Below, in pieces: positions 23,952 to 32,774 of a DNA stretch of 64,000 nt. The first letter of the stretch is position 1. Every line of letters begins with the position of its first letter. Position numbers and translations under genes: made by a program. The notes below the pieces were generated by a model that was not told where the DNA came from, ran no database searches, and saw only the letters and a program-made list of their open reading frames with translations. Origin of the DNA: JAHDFB01 sp964607315 (GTDB lineage Bacteria; Bacteroidota; Bacteroidia; Chitinophagales; Saprospiraceae); NCBI GenBank assembly GCA_964607315.1, contig CAZSKA010000001.1:1-64000 (forward strand), read 5' to 3'.

Positions 23952-24353
23952 ATGAAAACTTCACCAGTGAAAAACAACTCTAAATTCAGCACAACTGATA
24001 AAAAACAACTTGGCGATCGAGGCGAAAACATTGCTGCCGACTACCTTAAAAGCATAGGTTACGAAATTCTAGAAAGAAATTACAGAGCGTCTTATGCTGA
24101 AGTAGATATCATTGCAAAAGATCAATCTTCTATTGTATTCGTAGAAGTTAAAACAAGAACTTATGACTATTACGGTAGTCCGGAAGAGTTTGTTACTCGT
24201 CAAAAACAGAAGAACATGACCTTTGCTGCTGCTATCTTCTGTGAAGATATTGATCATGAAGGAGAAATCCGATTTGATATTATGGCAATCATTTTACAGG
24301 GTAATACTCGAAATGTAAAACACATAAAAGACGCATTCTTCCCTGGATTATAA
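23952..24353 (+). CDS. yraN: YraN family protein (UPF0102), endonuclease-like
   Basis: A 133-residue protein of the restriction-endonuclease-like fold. The signature LGDRGENIAADYLKSIGYEILERNYR is followed by the catalytic-type residues of a PD-(D/E)xK site: Glu in RGEN, Asp in EVDIIAKD and VFVEVKTR (ExK). FVTRQKQKNM closes the family core. The family is suspected to act on Holliday junctions or branched DNA but has no settled function. Its usual neighbour rnhB is not present. An N-terminal extension of about 18 residues precedes the conserved domain. Confidence 0.9.
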   Translation: MKTSPVKNNSKFSTTDKKQLGDRGENIAADYLKSIGYEILERNYRASYAEVDIIAKDQSSIVFVEVKTRTYDYYGSPEEFVTRQKQKNMTFAAAIFCEDIDHEGEIRFDIMAIILQGNTRNVKHIKDAFFPGL

Positions 24354-24437
24354 TTTTGTAGTTGTCAATTACTGTCATATAATAAAACTGGAATTATATT
24401 ATCTGACTTTAAAAAAACTTAATTCACCATGAGATGT

Positions 24438-24445
24438 TATATTTG
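24438..24445 (+). promoter_or_regulatory. -7 box for the nfu gene
   Basis: TATATTTG, a full match to TAnnTTTG, 19 bases before the nfu ATG. The predicted leader is about 15 nt. Confidence 0.6.
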
Positions 24446-24464
24446 CACTATAAAATAAGAAAAA

Positions 24465-25073
24465 ATGGATACAGCTACTAAAAATCCGGTCATGTTATAT
24501 ACGGAACAAACACCGAATCCGGAAACGCTAAAATATGTTTTGAATGTGAAGTTAATGGATGGTCTTGCTGATTTCCGTACTAAGGAGTCTGCAGAAGAAT
24601 GGTCACCATTAGCAATCGCACTTTTTGACCTTCCTTACGTAAAAGGAGTTTACATTAATAACAACTATGTTACCGTTACGAAGGAATTCAATTTCCCTTG
24701 GGAAGATATCATGTTGAGATTAAAAGACTTTATTAAATCTTATGTTGAATCTGGTAAAGAAATAATCAAAGAAGGATATCATAAAGCTCAAAAAGAAATA
24801 GAAGCAGAAACAAGAAAAACTGAATATACAGGTGAGGATGCTGAATTAGTGAATAAGATTGTAGAACTTATCGACAAATATGTAAAGCCTGCTGTAGAGA
24901 TGGATGGTGGAAACATAGAGTTCAAGTCATTTAATCAAGGAACAGTTTCAGTTATTCTACAAGGAGCATGTAGCGGCTGTCCTTCTTCTTCAGTTACGCT
25001 AAAAGCAGGTATTGAAGGAATGTTGAAAAGAATGGTTCCTGAAGTAAAAGAAGTTGTTGCAGAAATGGGATAA
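24465..25073 (+). CDS. nfuA: NifU-like Fe-S scaffold/carrier protein (Nfu)
   Basis: A 202-residue Fe-S cluster carrier. Residues about 8-95 are the Nfu N-terminal domain (YTEQTPNPETLKYVLN; VKGVYINNNYVTVTK). After a charged linker, residues about 125-200 form the NifU C-terminal domain with MDGGNIEF and the cluster-binding Cys169-x-x-Cys172 in GACSGCPSSS. It would receive a 4Fe-4S cluster from the assembly machinery and pass it to client enzymes; QueG in this window is one plausible client type. The SUF or ISC genes are not nearby. Confidence 0.93.
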   Translation: MDTATKNPVMLYTEQTPNPETLKYVLNVKLMDGLADFRTKESAEEWSPLAIALFDLPYVKGVYINNNYVTVTKEFNFPWEDIMLRLKDFIKSYVESGKEIIKEGYHKAQKEIEAETRKTEYTGEDAELVNKIVELIDKYVKPAVEMDGGNIEFKSFNQGTVSVILQGACSGCPSSSVTLKAGIEGMLKRMVPEVKEVVAEMG

Positions 25074-25103
25074 TTCTCCTTTTCTACCACTATAAAATAT
25101 ATG

Positions 25104-25146
25104 AAGCCAATAGTCCTTTGACAGGATTATTGGCTTTATTTTTTTG
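25104..25146. terminator. Bidirectional terminator between nfu and the phosphatase gene
   Basis: AAGCCAATA (25104-25112) and TATTGGCTT (25128-25136) form a perfect 9-base stem, with a further near-matching GTCCT/AGGAT inside. TTATTTTTTT follows on the plus strand. It overlaps the end of the convergent phosphatase gene. Confidence 0.75.
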
Positions 25147-26464
25147 GATATTTTAACTCGGAAGCTCTAATCGTATATGACCATTGTTCCTCTCCTGAAG
25201 TATTATATATTGTCAGTGTTAAAACTCTATCTGTTCGTTTTCCTTCTACTTCTACTATCCCAAAATTCCGATCATAAAACGTTTTATCTTTGATCTGATT
25301 AGTATTTTTTTCATCTCTTGGTCGATGTGTACCTGAAGTTAGAGGTGAACAGGTAATATCTATCAATGGATAAGAATCTGCTCGATCCCATTTTGATATT
25401 TCTGTATGATGTCTATCTCCACTCATAAAAAGAACGCCTTCTATTTCTTCCGCTGCAATTCGATCCAATAATTTTTGTCGGGCAGCAGGATAGGTTGCCA
25501 TATTTTCATAAACAGCAGCGCTACTAATAACTTGACCTCCTATACATATGATTTTGAAAGGAGCTCTACTACTAGTTAGAGATTGAATTAACCAATCTAA
25601 TTGTTCATCCCCAAGATATTTTTTATCCTTATCTTTTGATCGATTGGAGTCTCTAAAATACCGATCATCCATAAGAAAAAACTCTACATCATTCCATAAA
25701 AAATGACTAGTAATTCCACCGGCACCTGTTGCATTAGTGTTCAAATTACCCCAGTAATCATTAAAAGCCTTTTCAGATTCTTTTTTATGCACATAAGATC
25801 TATCAGAATCATTTGGTCCATAGTCGTGATCATCCCATATTGCATAATGATGAACACTACCAAGCAAAGGCTGTAAATCTGGCAATGAACGCGTATGACG
25901 ATTTCTATGTCGAATCCCACGCTCCGTCAGAAAGTCAGGTTCTCTTAGATAAATATTATCTCCTAACCACAACATGAAGTCGGGATTTTTACTCCTTATA
26001 TTTTCGAAAATCTCGTATTTACCGCCATATGGTTTATTTGGCCTATCGTCCTTCGGTTCATTCACATAAGTACAAGAACCAATTGCGAAGCTAAAAGGCG
26101 GCGGATCCATTCTCCACTGCCAAAGTTCTTGGATCTTAAAAGTTAGCGGGTAAGGACGTTCTACATATTCATCATTGATATATAATTTATATTGGTATTC
26201 TCTTCCGTAATCAACTTCGTAGGGATAGAGTTTCACGATGTGGTCATTTTCGGCTGTTGCACGTACATTTTCTGTAAATTTTTCTTCTTCACCTTCTATG
26301 AAATAACCGATTTTGACATCTGCTTCTTTTTGGGTTTGAACCCAAATTAATGCTTCGCGATAGCCTGAGTAACCAACCATTGGCCCAGCCTGCAAAAGCG
26401 AATTTTGGGCGTAAGCCTCAGAACATGTCAAAAAGACTAATAGAAAGAGTGTAACATATTTCAT
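25136..26464 (-). CDS. PhoD-like metallophosphatase/phosphodiesterase, exported
   Basis: A 442-residue exported enzyme. The signal peptide MKYVTLFLLVFLTCSEAYAQ ends in an AYAQ cleavage site, which decides the start at 26464; the frame is open four codons further. A short fibronectin-like N-terminal domain (about 25-110) precedes the PhoD core, with IGSCTYVNEP, FMLWLGDNIYLREPD, AIWDDHDYGPND and MSGDRHHTEIS as the metal- and phosphate-binding motifs. These match the Ca2+/Fe3+-dependent alkaline phosphatase D superfamily. Substrate and phosphate regulation cannot be judged; no Pho box is apparent. Two palindrome-type sequences occur near its 5' end. Confidence 0.9.
   Translation of the reverse strand: MKYVTLFLLVFLTCSEAYAQNSLLQAGPMVGYSGYREALIWVQTQKEADVKIGYFIEGEEEKFTENVRATAENDHIVKLYPYEVDYGREYQYKLYINDEYVERPYPLTFKIQELWQWRMDPPPFSFAIGSCTYVNEPKDDRPNKPYGGKYEIFENIRSKNPDFMLWLGDNIYLREPDFLTERGIRHRNRHTRSLPDLQPLLGSVHHYAIWDDHDYGPNDSDRSYVHKKESEKAFNDYWGNLNTNATGAGGITSHFLWNDVEFFLMDDRYFRDSNRSKDKDKKYLGDEQLDWLIQSLTSSRAPFKIICIGGQVISSAAVYENMATYPAARQKLLDRIAAEEIEGVLFMSGDRHHTEISKWDRADSYPLIDITCSPLTSGTHRPRDEKNTNQIKDKTFYDRNFGIVEVEGKRTDRVLTLTIYNTSGEEQWSYTIRASELKYPKK
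26329..26346. repeat. TTTGGG-CCCAAA palindrome, copy 6
   Basis: TTTGGGTT-TG-AACCCAAA, perfect 8-base arms, inside the phosphatase gene. On the coding strand it encodes WVQTQ. Confidence 0.6.
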
Positions 26465-26571
26465 CCGAGAATTCATTTAATCAGGCATGAAAATAAGGAG
26501 ATTTATAAACATTGTGATAAACAAGAATGTAAACAATTTATTATTTCTTTGTAAGAAACAAGTACGGAAGC

Positions 26572-27369
26572 ATGATAGATCTAGAAAAGACCTGCAAAAA
26601 AGTTATTGAAATAGTAAATGAGACATCGGTATTTATAGCTGATAATTTTGGGAAAGTGAGTAGTGAACAAGTAGAAATAAAAGGGCATAACTCCCTTGTT
26701 TCTTATGTAGATAAAACAGCTGAAGAAATGCTAGTGAAAGGTCTTTCGAAGCTTATTCCAGGTAGTGGATTCGTAACAGAGGAAGATACGGAGGACATAA
26801 AAGAAGAATATACATGGATTATAGATCCACTTGATGGAACGACTAATTTCTTGTATGATATTCCTCATTTCTCGGTAAGTGTGGCTTTAGAACATAAAGG
26901 GGAATTGGTATTAGGAATGATTGCAGATGTTATGCGAAAGGAAAATTACTATGCGTGGAAGGATGGAGGAGCTTATCAGAATGGTAAGAAAATATCTGTA
27001 AGTAGCCGAAGCGACTTTGAGGATTGTATTATCGCAACAGGCTTTCCTTATGAGTCTTATTACGATAAAAAACCGTATTTTTCCATGATGAAATTTGTTA
27101 TGAACGAAGCGAGAGGCCTTAGACGTTTTGGTTCAGCAGCTTTAGATATGGCATATGTGGCAAATGGTAGATTCGATGCTTTTTACGAAACGAGTTTGAA
27201 TCCTTGGGATGTTGCTGGTGGAATAATTATCTGTAAAGAAGCAGGTGCAGTGGTGTCAGATTTTCAAGGAGGCGATAAGTATTTTACGGGTTCATCTACA
27301 ATTGTTGCCAATTCATCAATTCATGAGATACTGGTTAGTCATACGAAAGATTACTTTGATTTCGGCTAG
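26572..27369 (+). CDS. suhB: Inositol monophosphatase family protein
   Basis: A 265-residue Mg2+-dependent phosphatase of the inositol monophosphatase/SuhB family. The metal ligands are in TEEDTED (Glu70-type), WIIDPLDGTTNFLYDIPHFSVSVAL (the DPxDGT motif) and NPWDVAGGIIICKEAGA (the WD motif). GLRRFGSAALDMAYVANGRFDAF is also family-typical. It hydrolyses myo-inositol 1-phosphate or related sugar phosphates; the true substrate here is unknown. The symbol suhB is given by family only. It appears monocistronic. Downstream lie a degenerate TTTGGG palindrome and a half of the hairpin repeat. Confidence 0.9.
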   Translation: MIDLEKTCKKVIEIVNETSVFIADNFGKVSSEQVEIKGHNSLVSYVDKTAEEMLVKGLSKLIPGSGFVTEEDTEDIKEEYTWIIDPLDGTTNFLYDIPHFSVSVALEHKGELVLGMIADVMRKENYYAWKDGGAYQNGKKISVSSRSDFEDCIIATGFPYESYYDKKPYFSMMKFVMNEARGLRRFGSAALDMAYVANGRFDAFYETSLNPWDVAGGIIICKEAGAVVSDFQGGDKYFTGSSTIVANSSIHEILVSHTKDYFDFG

Positions 27370-27382
27370 TTTCATTTTTCTT

Positions 27383-27425
27383 TTTTGGGTTTAATCCAAA
27401 GAAGTTATAAAGTTAAATTGGTATA
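27383..27425. repeat. Degenerate palindrome plus half of the hairpin repeat
   Basis: TTTGGGTTTAATCCAAA (one mismatch from a palindrome) is followed after 12 bases by TTAAATTGGTAT, the right-hand end of the 14918-14974-type repeat without its partner. Both repeat types therefore meet in one 77-base spacer. Confidence 0.4.
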
Positions 27426-27446
27426 GAACCTCAAAAAATATATAAT

Positions 27447-29975
27447 ATGAAATCCTATTATTTTCTATTTGCATTACTTCTAACGATTGCTTGTACTAGC
27501 ACTGAAAAGGAGAATCAAGCAATTAGACATTTGGAAAAATTCGATCAAAAACACGAACCTTACGATCAAGATGATTTGATGCTTTTTGGTCCAAATGCAA
27601 GTGAACAAGATTTTGAATTTTACTTAAAGTCTTCAGAGATTGCAAAGAAAGAATCATTAAAAAAAAATGATGTATTTGTCGATCCGTGGGTACAAGAAGG
27701 CCCGAATAATTTAGGAGGAAGAGTGAATGCTGTAACGGTTGATCCCAATAATCAAAATATTATCTATGCGGGTTTTGCTAGAGGAGGTTTATGGAAAACA
27801 ATTGATAATGGAGAAAATTGGTTTCCATTATGGAACGATCAAATAACACAGGCAGTAAGTGCTGTTGCAATCCATCCTGATGATTCCAATATCATTTTTG
27901 CTGGAAGTGGAGACATCAATATTTCAGGTAACGTGTATATGGGTAATGGCCTGTTCAAATCAGAAAATGGAGGAGAAACATGGACAAATATTGGTTTAGA
28001 AAACACGAGGGTTATAGGGAAGATTTTGATTAATCCAGAGAATCCAGATGAAATCTTAGTTGCTACTATGGGAAACATACGCATAGAAAATAGCGACAGA
28101 GGGGTTTACAAAACTACTGATGGAGGGGTGACCTGGACGAATGTTTTGTTTGTAGCAGAAGATACAGGTGTACATGATATTGTGTTTCACCCAGAAAACC
28201 CTTCGAATATTTTAGCGGCATCTTGGACGAGAATACGAACGGCAAAATCTAGTTCTGTATCTAGTGAAAATTGCAGGGTTTATTTGTCAGAAGATTTTGG
28301 AGAAACATGGACCGTTTCAGATATTAACATTCCAAATGTAGTAGGTAGACCAGCGATTACATACAAACATGATGATCCGCAAGTCGCATACGCTATGATG
28401 ATGAATAGTTCCAGTAGATATATTTCTTTACATAGATCAATAGATGCGGGTAAAAATTGGGAAATGATTGATAGTACTAATGAAAACACTCCGCTAATGA
28501 TGGGGGGATTTGGTTGGTTTTTTGGTAGAATAGGAGCTTTTGCAGATCCATTTACGGGTACAGAAAAAGTATATTTATGTGGTGTGGATTTATGGTCTTT
28601 TAATGATTCTATAGGTGAATGGGAGATGGAAACACCACCTTGGTTTGAATTTGATGTATTTGCTGACAAGCACAGTATTAATGCAATGGCAGATGGTAGT
28701 TTATTGTTAGGAACAGATGGGGGATTATATAGAAAAGAAGTAGGAAATTTAGAATGGGATGATATAGAGAACATTCCAAATAATAAGTTTTATAGAGTGG
28801 AAACTTCGCCACATGAGCCAGGAGTATATTATGGAGGCATGCAAGATAATGGCTCGTCTGCAGGTAATGCAGATTTGATAGATGATTGGCCTAGACTTTT
28901 TGGGGGTGATGGTTTTCAGGTTCGATTTAATCCACAACAACCAGATGTTACATATTATGAAACACAGAATGGAAGGATATGGTATACGGCTCCTAATTCT
29001 AGTACGCAATTAAATTTCCAAGATTTATCTGGAGATAGAAGAAACTGGGATATGCAATATCTTCTTAGTCCTCATAATCCTGATATTATTTACACGGGAA
29101 CTCATCGTGCGGTAAAATTTGATGTAAGTCAGCTGAATGTAATAGAGGTAGAAGCAGTTAGTCCTTCTTTAACGGATTCTGTAGAATTTATTTCTTCTTT
29201 TCACACGATTACAGCATTAGATGAATCACCTCTAGTGGAAGGACTATTGTATTATGGTACAGCAGACGGTAATATTTGGAGAAGACTTGATGGAGTTTGG
29301 GAACAAATTAATAATGGTATAGAAAAGTATTATGTAACTTCTATCAAAGCATCTCCTAGCCAAGATAATACAGTATATGTAACATTAAGTAATTATAGAG
29401 CGGACGATAATTCACCTAGAATTTATCGATCTACAGATAATGGAGATACATGGGAACCTCTACATAATGGATTGCCAAGTGGAGCTGTAAATGACGTGGT
29501 AATTTTCGAAGAACTACAGGATAAGTTATTATTTGCTGCAACGAATATAGGAGTTTATGGAAGTATAGATGCAGGGGAAACCTGGGAAAGAGTTGGTGCG
29601 AATATGCCTTATATTCCGGTGCGAGATATGGCATTTAATATGTTTGAAAATAAATTGGTTGCAGGAACATATGGTCGATCGATTAATACCTATGATTTTA
29701 CAAATGCACTTAACCAAATAGATCCTACTTCAACATATAATTCAGAATATGTTGATGTAAAAGTTTACCCAAATCCATTTGTTGAGTATATGGTGATAGA
29801 AACACAAGCGAATGTTTCAAAGATGGAATTATATAATGTAGAAGGGAGAAAAATATGGGAAAGAAATTTTGCAACGAATATCAACTTAGAAGGATTAAAT
29901 AAGGGAATTTATTTTATAAGTTTGAAGAATGAAAGAGGAGAAGTAATTGCAATGGAGCGGATAGTGAAGGGGTGA
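27447..29975 (+). CDS. BNR/sortilin-like beta-propeller protein with type IX sorting domain
   Basis: An 842-residue exported protein. The N-terminal signal ends LLLTIACTS, possibly a lipobox, although Thr at -3 is unusual. Residues about 60-760 contain repeated Asp-box (BNR) motifs of the S-x-D-x-G-x-x-W type: TIDNGENWFPL, SENGGETWTNI, TTDGGVTWTNV, SEDFGETWTVS, SIDAGKNWEMI, STDNGDTWEPL and SIDAGETWERV. They predict beta propellers related to VPS10/sortilin or glycoside-binding proteins. The last 75 residues (VKVYPNPFVEYMVIET, then GLNKGIYFISL) are a type A T9SS sorting domain, so the protein is secreted or attached to the cell surface. The ligand or substrate is unknown. Confidence 0.85.
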   Translation: MKSYYFLFALLLTIACTSTEKENQAIRHLEKFDQKHEPYDQDDLMLFGPNASEQDFEFYLKSSEIAKKESLKKNDVFVDPWVQEGPNNLGGRVNAVTVDPNNQNIIYAGFARGGLWKTIDNGENWFPLWNDQITQAVSAVAIHPDDSNIIFAGSGDINISGNVYMGNGLFKSENGGETWTNIGLENTRVIGKILINPENPDEILVATMGNIRIENSDRGVYKTTDGGVTWTNVLFVAEDTGVHDIVFHPENPSNILAASWTRIRTAKSSSVSSENCRVYLSEDFGETWTVSDINIPNVVGRPAITYKHDDPQVAYAMMMNSSSRYISLHRSIDAGKNWEMIDSTNENTPLMMGGFGWFFGRIGAFADPFTGTEKVYLCGVDLWSFNDSIGEWEMETPPWFEFDVFADKHSINAMADGSLLLGTDGGLYRKEVGNLEWDDIENIPNNKFYRVETSPHEPGVYYGGMQDNGSSAGNADLIDDWPRLFGGDGFQVRFNPQQPDVTYYETQNGRIWYTAPNSSTQLNFQDLSGDRRNWDMQYLLSPHNPDIIYTGTHRAVKFDVSQLNVIEVEAVSPSLTDSVEFISSFHTITALDESPLVEGLLYYGTADGNIWRRLDGVWEQINNGIEKYYVTSIKASPSQDNTVYVTLSNYRADDNSPRIYRSTDNGDTWEPLHNGLPSGAVNDVVIFEELQDKLLFAATNIGVYGSIDAGETWERVGANMPYIPVRDMAFNMFENKLVAGTYGRSINTYDFTNALNQIDPTSTYNSEYVDVKVYPNPFVEYMVIETQANVSKMELYNVEGRKIWERNFATNINLEGLNKGIYFISLKNERGEVIAMERIVKG

Positions 29976-30049
29976 TTTGAAACGTGGGATTGCATTGTAC
30001 AACATCTAGCTAACTGGAATCAGCCTGCGCCAAAACTTTAACAAAACAT

Positions 30050-30460
30050 ATGAACAACGATATATTATACGACATTATAAAAAGTACCGCTGAAGAAATT
30101 GAAGGGCAAAGCGGTAATTGGAAGTTTGTAATTAATTCAGTAATGTTTTTTTGCATTACAGATAAATTTCATAATCGGATGAGAATAATAGCGCCGATTA
30201 ATAGCATGGATAATATTTCCAATGATCAAATTAATAGATGTATGAAAGCTAATTTTCATACGGCCTTAGATGCACGTTATTGTATTTCTGACAATCATTT
30301 ATGGGCAGCATTTATTCATCCATTGGAAGAGTTAAGCCGAGAACAAGTTAAGAGTGCATTGTCTCAAGTGTTTTCTTGTGTCGCAACTTTTGGTAAACAA
30401 TATTCAAGTGGACATCTGATTTTTCCTACAGATGAAGATAGAAAGTCAATGGATAATTAA
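30050..30460 (+). CDS. Uncharacterised small soluble protein
   Basis: A 136-residue cytoplasmic-looking protein that I do not recognise. The order of predicted elements (helix DILYDIIKSTAEEI, strands WKFVINSVMFFCIT and RMRIIAPI, helix DQINRCMKANFHTAL, strands RYCISDNHLWAAFIHP, helix REQVKSALSQVFSCVATFG) resembles the YbjN/type III chaperone-like alpha-beta fold. That is a shape guess, not a homology claim. It lies 30 bases before a PhyH-type oxygenase gene and could share its transcript. It contains a few cysteines but no recognisable active-site motif. Confidence 0.55.
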   Translation: MNNDILYDIIKSTAEEIEGQSGNWKFVINSVMFFCITDKFHNRMRIIAPINSMDNISNDQINRCMKANFHTALDARYCISDNHLWAAFIHPLEELSREQVKSALSQVFSCVATFGKQYSSGHLIFPTDEDRKSMDN

Positions 30461-30490
30461 ATTATAGACTAATCTAAATTTAGAATATCT

Positions 30491-31168
30491 ATGCTAGCTG
30501 AATTAGATCAAAATGGATTTTTAATTAAAGAGAATATTTATTCTGAAGAAGAAGTAATTAAACTTATCGATTTAATTAATCAAGAAGAATTAGAATATCA
30601 GTTTGGTATAAGAGAATTCTTGATTAACAGACCTCATATCACAGAGAAAGTATTTAATCCTAATTTAATTCAACTAATAAAACAGATTTCTCCAAATTGC
30701 CAAAAGGCAATTAAATCCATCTATTTCAATAAGCCACCAAACGCTAATTGGATAGTAAATTGGCACCAGGATCTTACTATTAACTTAATAAATAAAGATG
30801 AAATAAAAGGCTATAAAAATTGGCGCGAAACGAAAGACCGTGTCGTAGTCCAACCACCAATACAAATTTTAGAAAATATATTTACAATTAGAATTCATCT
30901 CGATGATTGTACTATTCAAAATGGAGCTCTTCGTGTCATAAAAGGATCTCATAAGAATGGAATTATTGATATGAAAGAGGGAAAAGAAAATAATGAAATA
31001 GACATTTGTGAAGTAGATAAAGGAGGTGTTTTAATAATGAGACCTCTAATCTTACACTCTTCAAAAAGAACAGAGAATAACCAAAATCGAAGAGTTATTC
31101 ATATAGAATTTACTTCCTCAAAATTACCTGAAAATCTTAAATGGAAAGAAAAAGTTAGTTGGAATTAG
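30491..31168 (+). CDS. Phytanoyl-CoA dioxygenase (PhyH) family protein
   Basis: A 225-residue Fe(II)/2-oxoglutarate-dependent oxygenase. The iron-binding facial triad is visible as WHQDLT (HxD) and, 60 residues beyond IRIHLDDCTIQNGALRVIKGSHKNG, the distal His in MRPLILHSS. The RRVIHIEF arginine would bind 2-oxoglutarate. The family hydroxylates very varied small molecules; nothing nearby identifies a substrate or pathway. It is unusually Asn/Ile/Lys-rich and AT-rich compared with the core genes around it, as are the next two genes, which fits an accessory origin. Confidence 0.85.
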   Translation: MLAELDQNGFLIKENIYSEEEVIKLIDLINQEELEYQFGIREFLINRPHITEKVFNPNLIQLIKQISPNCQKAIKSIYFNKPPNANWIVNWHQDLTINLINKDEIKGYKNWRETKDRVVVQPPIQILENIFTIRIHLDDCTIQNGALRVIKGSHKNGIIDMKEGKENNEIDICEVDKGGVLIMRPLILHSSKRTENNQNRRVIHIEFTSSKLPENLKWKEKVSWN

Positions 31169-31235
31169 AATCTGTAGTTAAAGTTAATTTTCTTATTTTT
31201 CATCAATTTTATATATAGTATTAACAAAATAGTAG

Positions 31236-32231
31236 ATGGTTCGAATATTTGGCAAAAAACGATTAGGCTTAATAAATGGAAAACGACTGAGAAAGTATCT
31301 GCTTTATGCTATAGGTGAAATTCTTTTGGTTGTTATAGGTATTTTATTGGCATTGTATATTAATAATAAAAATCAAGAAGTCAAAGTTGAGAAGAAAATG
31401 GAAATTTTGTTAGATGAAGTTATTAACGATTTAAGCCTATTTATTAAAATGTCAAAAAACCAACTTGATTTTTACTCCAATAAAAAGGAAATTCTGTTGT
31501 TGATAATTAACAAGCAACTGACATATGAAGATTATGTTAACAACAAGTACCCTAATATGACTACAGCAACGACTTGGTATTCAGGAGGGAGTAGAAGAAA
31601 AATAGCATATAATAATCTAATTAATGAAATCAATTCAGTACCAGTTAAATATAGTTCAATTGTAAACCAATTGGGTTCTTTTTATGATAATCCATTTAAT
31701 GAAAAATATATTGAGTTAATTGAGAATATATCTATCGAAAATGAAAGAAAACTTGTAGATAATTATTCTTGGTATTCTTATTTTGATCGCGAAAAAGAAA
31801 ATGTTGAAAAAATTAATTATTTGCTAAATGACCCGTTATATAAAAATGAAGTAGTTTATTATTATCAATTAGTTAATCATCATTGTGGATTTATATTAAA
31901 AGACTTGTTATTAGCACAGAATATTTTTGAAAAAATTCATGAAATAAAAGATATACCAATTGATTCATCCCTAATAAATGTTGAATTTGATGACCAAGAA
32001 GAATTAATGGGAAAATGGATTAGTCCTGAATTTGTCGATTCTTATATTGAAGTTATCTTGGTTGATAAAGTAATAACTTATAGGACAAGTCGGGATACTA
32101 CCGGTTATCCATTGTATCCTATTTCTAGTTCAAAATTAATTGATGATGATACTACATTCTGGAAATTAGAAAAATCAGATTCAACAAGTACCTTAAAGAT
32201 TAGCACGGCAACATATATAAAAGCAAACTAA
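31236..32231 (+). CDS. DUF6090-like membrane-anchored protein
   Basis: A 331-residue protein with one N-terminal transmembrane segment. The sequence RKYLLYAIGEILLVVIGILLALYINNKNQE is the hallmark of the DUF6090 family in Bacteroidota (conserved YAIGEI..VVIGILIALQINNWNE). A helical, extracytoplasmic region follows (about 50-250). The last 80 residues (EELMGKWISPEFVDSYIEVI...WKLEKSDSTSTLKI) look like a separate beta-rich domain not usual in the short members. Function unknown. It converges on the small lipoprotein gene with only one base between the stops, leaving no room for a terminator. Confidence 0.7.
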   Translation: MVRIFGKKRLGLINGKRLRKYLLYAIGEILLVVIGILLALYINNKNQEVKVEKKMEILLDEVINDLSLFIKMSKNQLDFYSNKKEILLLIINKQLTYEDYVNNKYPNMTTATTWYSGGSRRKIAYNNLINEINSVPVKYSSIVNQLGSFYDNPFNEKYIELIENISIENERKLVDNYSWYSYFDREKENVEKINYLLNDPLYKNEVVYYYQLVNHHCGFILKDLLLAQNIFEKIHEIKDIPIDSSLINVEFDDQEELMGKWISPEFVDSYIEVILVDKVITYRTSRDTTGYPLYPISSSKLIDDDTTFWKLEKSDSTSTLKISTATYIKAN

Positions 32232-32232
32232 A

Positions 32233-32529
32233 TTAATTTTGATTTATTGTTTCCAATGTTATCGTGTCAACTAATCTGCCTGGTCGGTCAGGTCTTGATG
32301 GCATAATTTCAGATTCGCCATTCATTTTTGCAACTAGAAAATACATAATGGAATCTACTTCAACAGTGATTTCCTCCATCAAGTCTTTTTTGCATCTCTT
32401 TTCTTTGCGCTTCTCGTATTGCTTTATTTTTTTATCTAATTCACCATTGACAAAATTTTGTCTAGGCTTTTCTTTTTTAATACAAGAAAACAAACAGAAT
32501 ATTAATATGACTAAATATAGATTTTTCAT
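32233..32529 (-). CDS. Small lipoprotein A in the lptB operon
   Basis: A 98-residue predicted lipoprotein: MKNLYLVILIFCLFSC with the lipid-bearing cysteine at 16. The mature chain is highly charged (DKKIKQYEKRKEKRCKKDLMEEI) and ends in a Pro/Arg-rich stretch (PSRPDRPGRLVDTI). I do not recognise a characterised family. The start overlaps the end of the upstream small lipoprotein gene by four bases, and that gene overlaps lptB by four bases, so all three are translationally coupled. A role linked to the LPS transport ATPase or the envelope is suggested only by this coupling. Confidence 0.65.
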   Translation of the reverse strand: MKNLYLVILIFCLFSCIKKEKPRQNFVNGELDKKIKQYEKRKEKRCKKDLMEEITVEVDSIMYFLVAKMNGESEIMPSRPDRPGRLVDTITLETINQN

Positions 32530-32774
32530 TTCTTTCGGATGGCTTCTATTTCTTTCATACGAATGTCAATTAATGAATCCTTTAATCTTTGATAATCATT
32601 TTCTCTTCGAACAACACAAAGTGAATCCATTAAGGTATCAATTTCTGGAACCCTAGCACTAAAAAGGGAGTCGATATATTTACGTTCTTCCTTATTTAGT
32701 CTGACTTTAGGTGCATCAGCAGTGCAGGATAAAAGTAAGGTTGAAAGAATTAATATGCAGATGTGTTTTATCAT
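32526..32774 (-). CDS. Small lipoprotein B in the lptB operon
   Basis: An 82-residue predicted lipoprotein: MIKHICILILSTLLLSC with cysteine at 17, then a charged helical chain (LNKEERKYIDSLFSARVPEIDTLMDSLC and a C-terminal SLIDIRMKEIEAIRKK). No recognised domain. ATGA-type four-base overlaps join it to lptB before it and to lipoprotein A after it, so it is the middle gene of a coupled trio. Similar size, same topology and the adjacent cysteine/DSLC and CKKDL segments hint that A and B could be distant paralogues, but the similarity is weak. Confidence 0.65.
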   Translation of the reverse strand: MIKHICILILSTLLLSCTADAPKVRLNKEERKYIDSLFSARVPEIDTLMDSLCVVRRENDYQRLKDSLIDIRMKEIEAIRKK

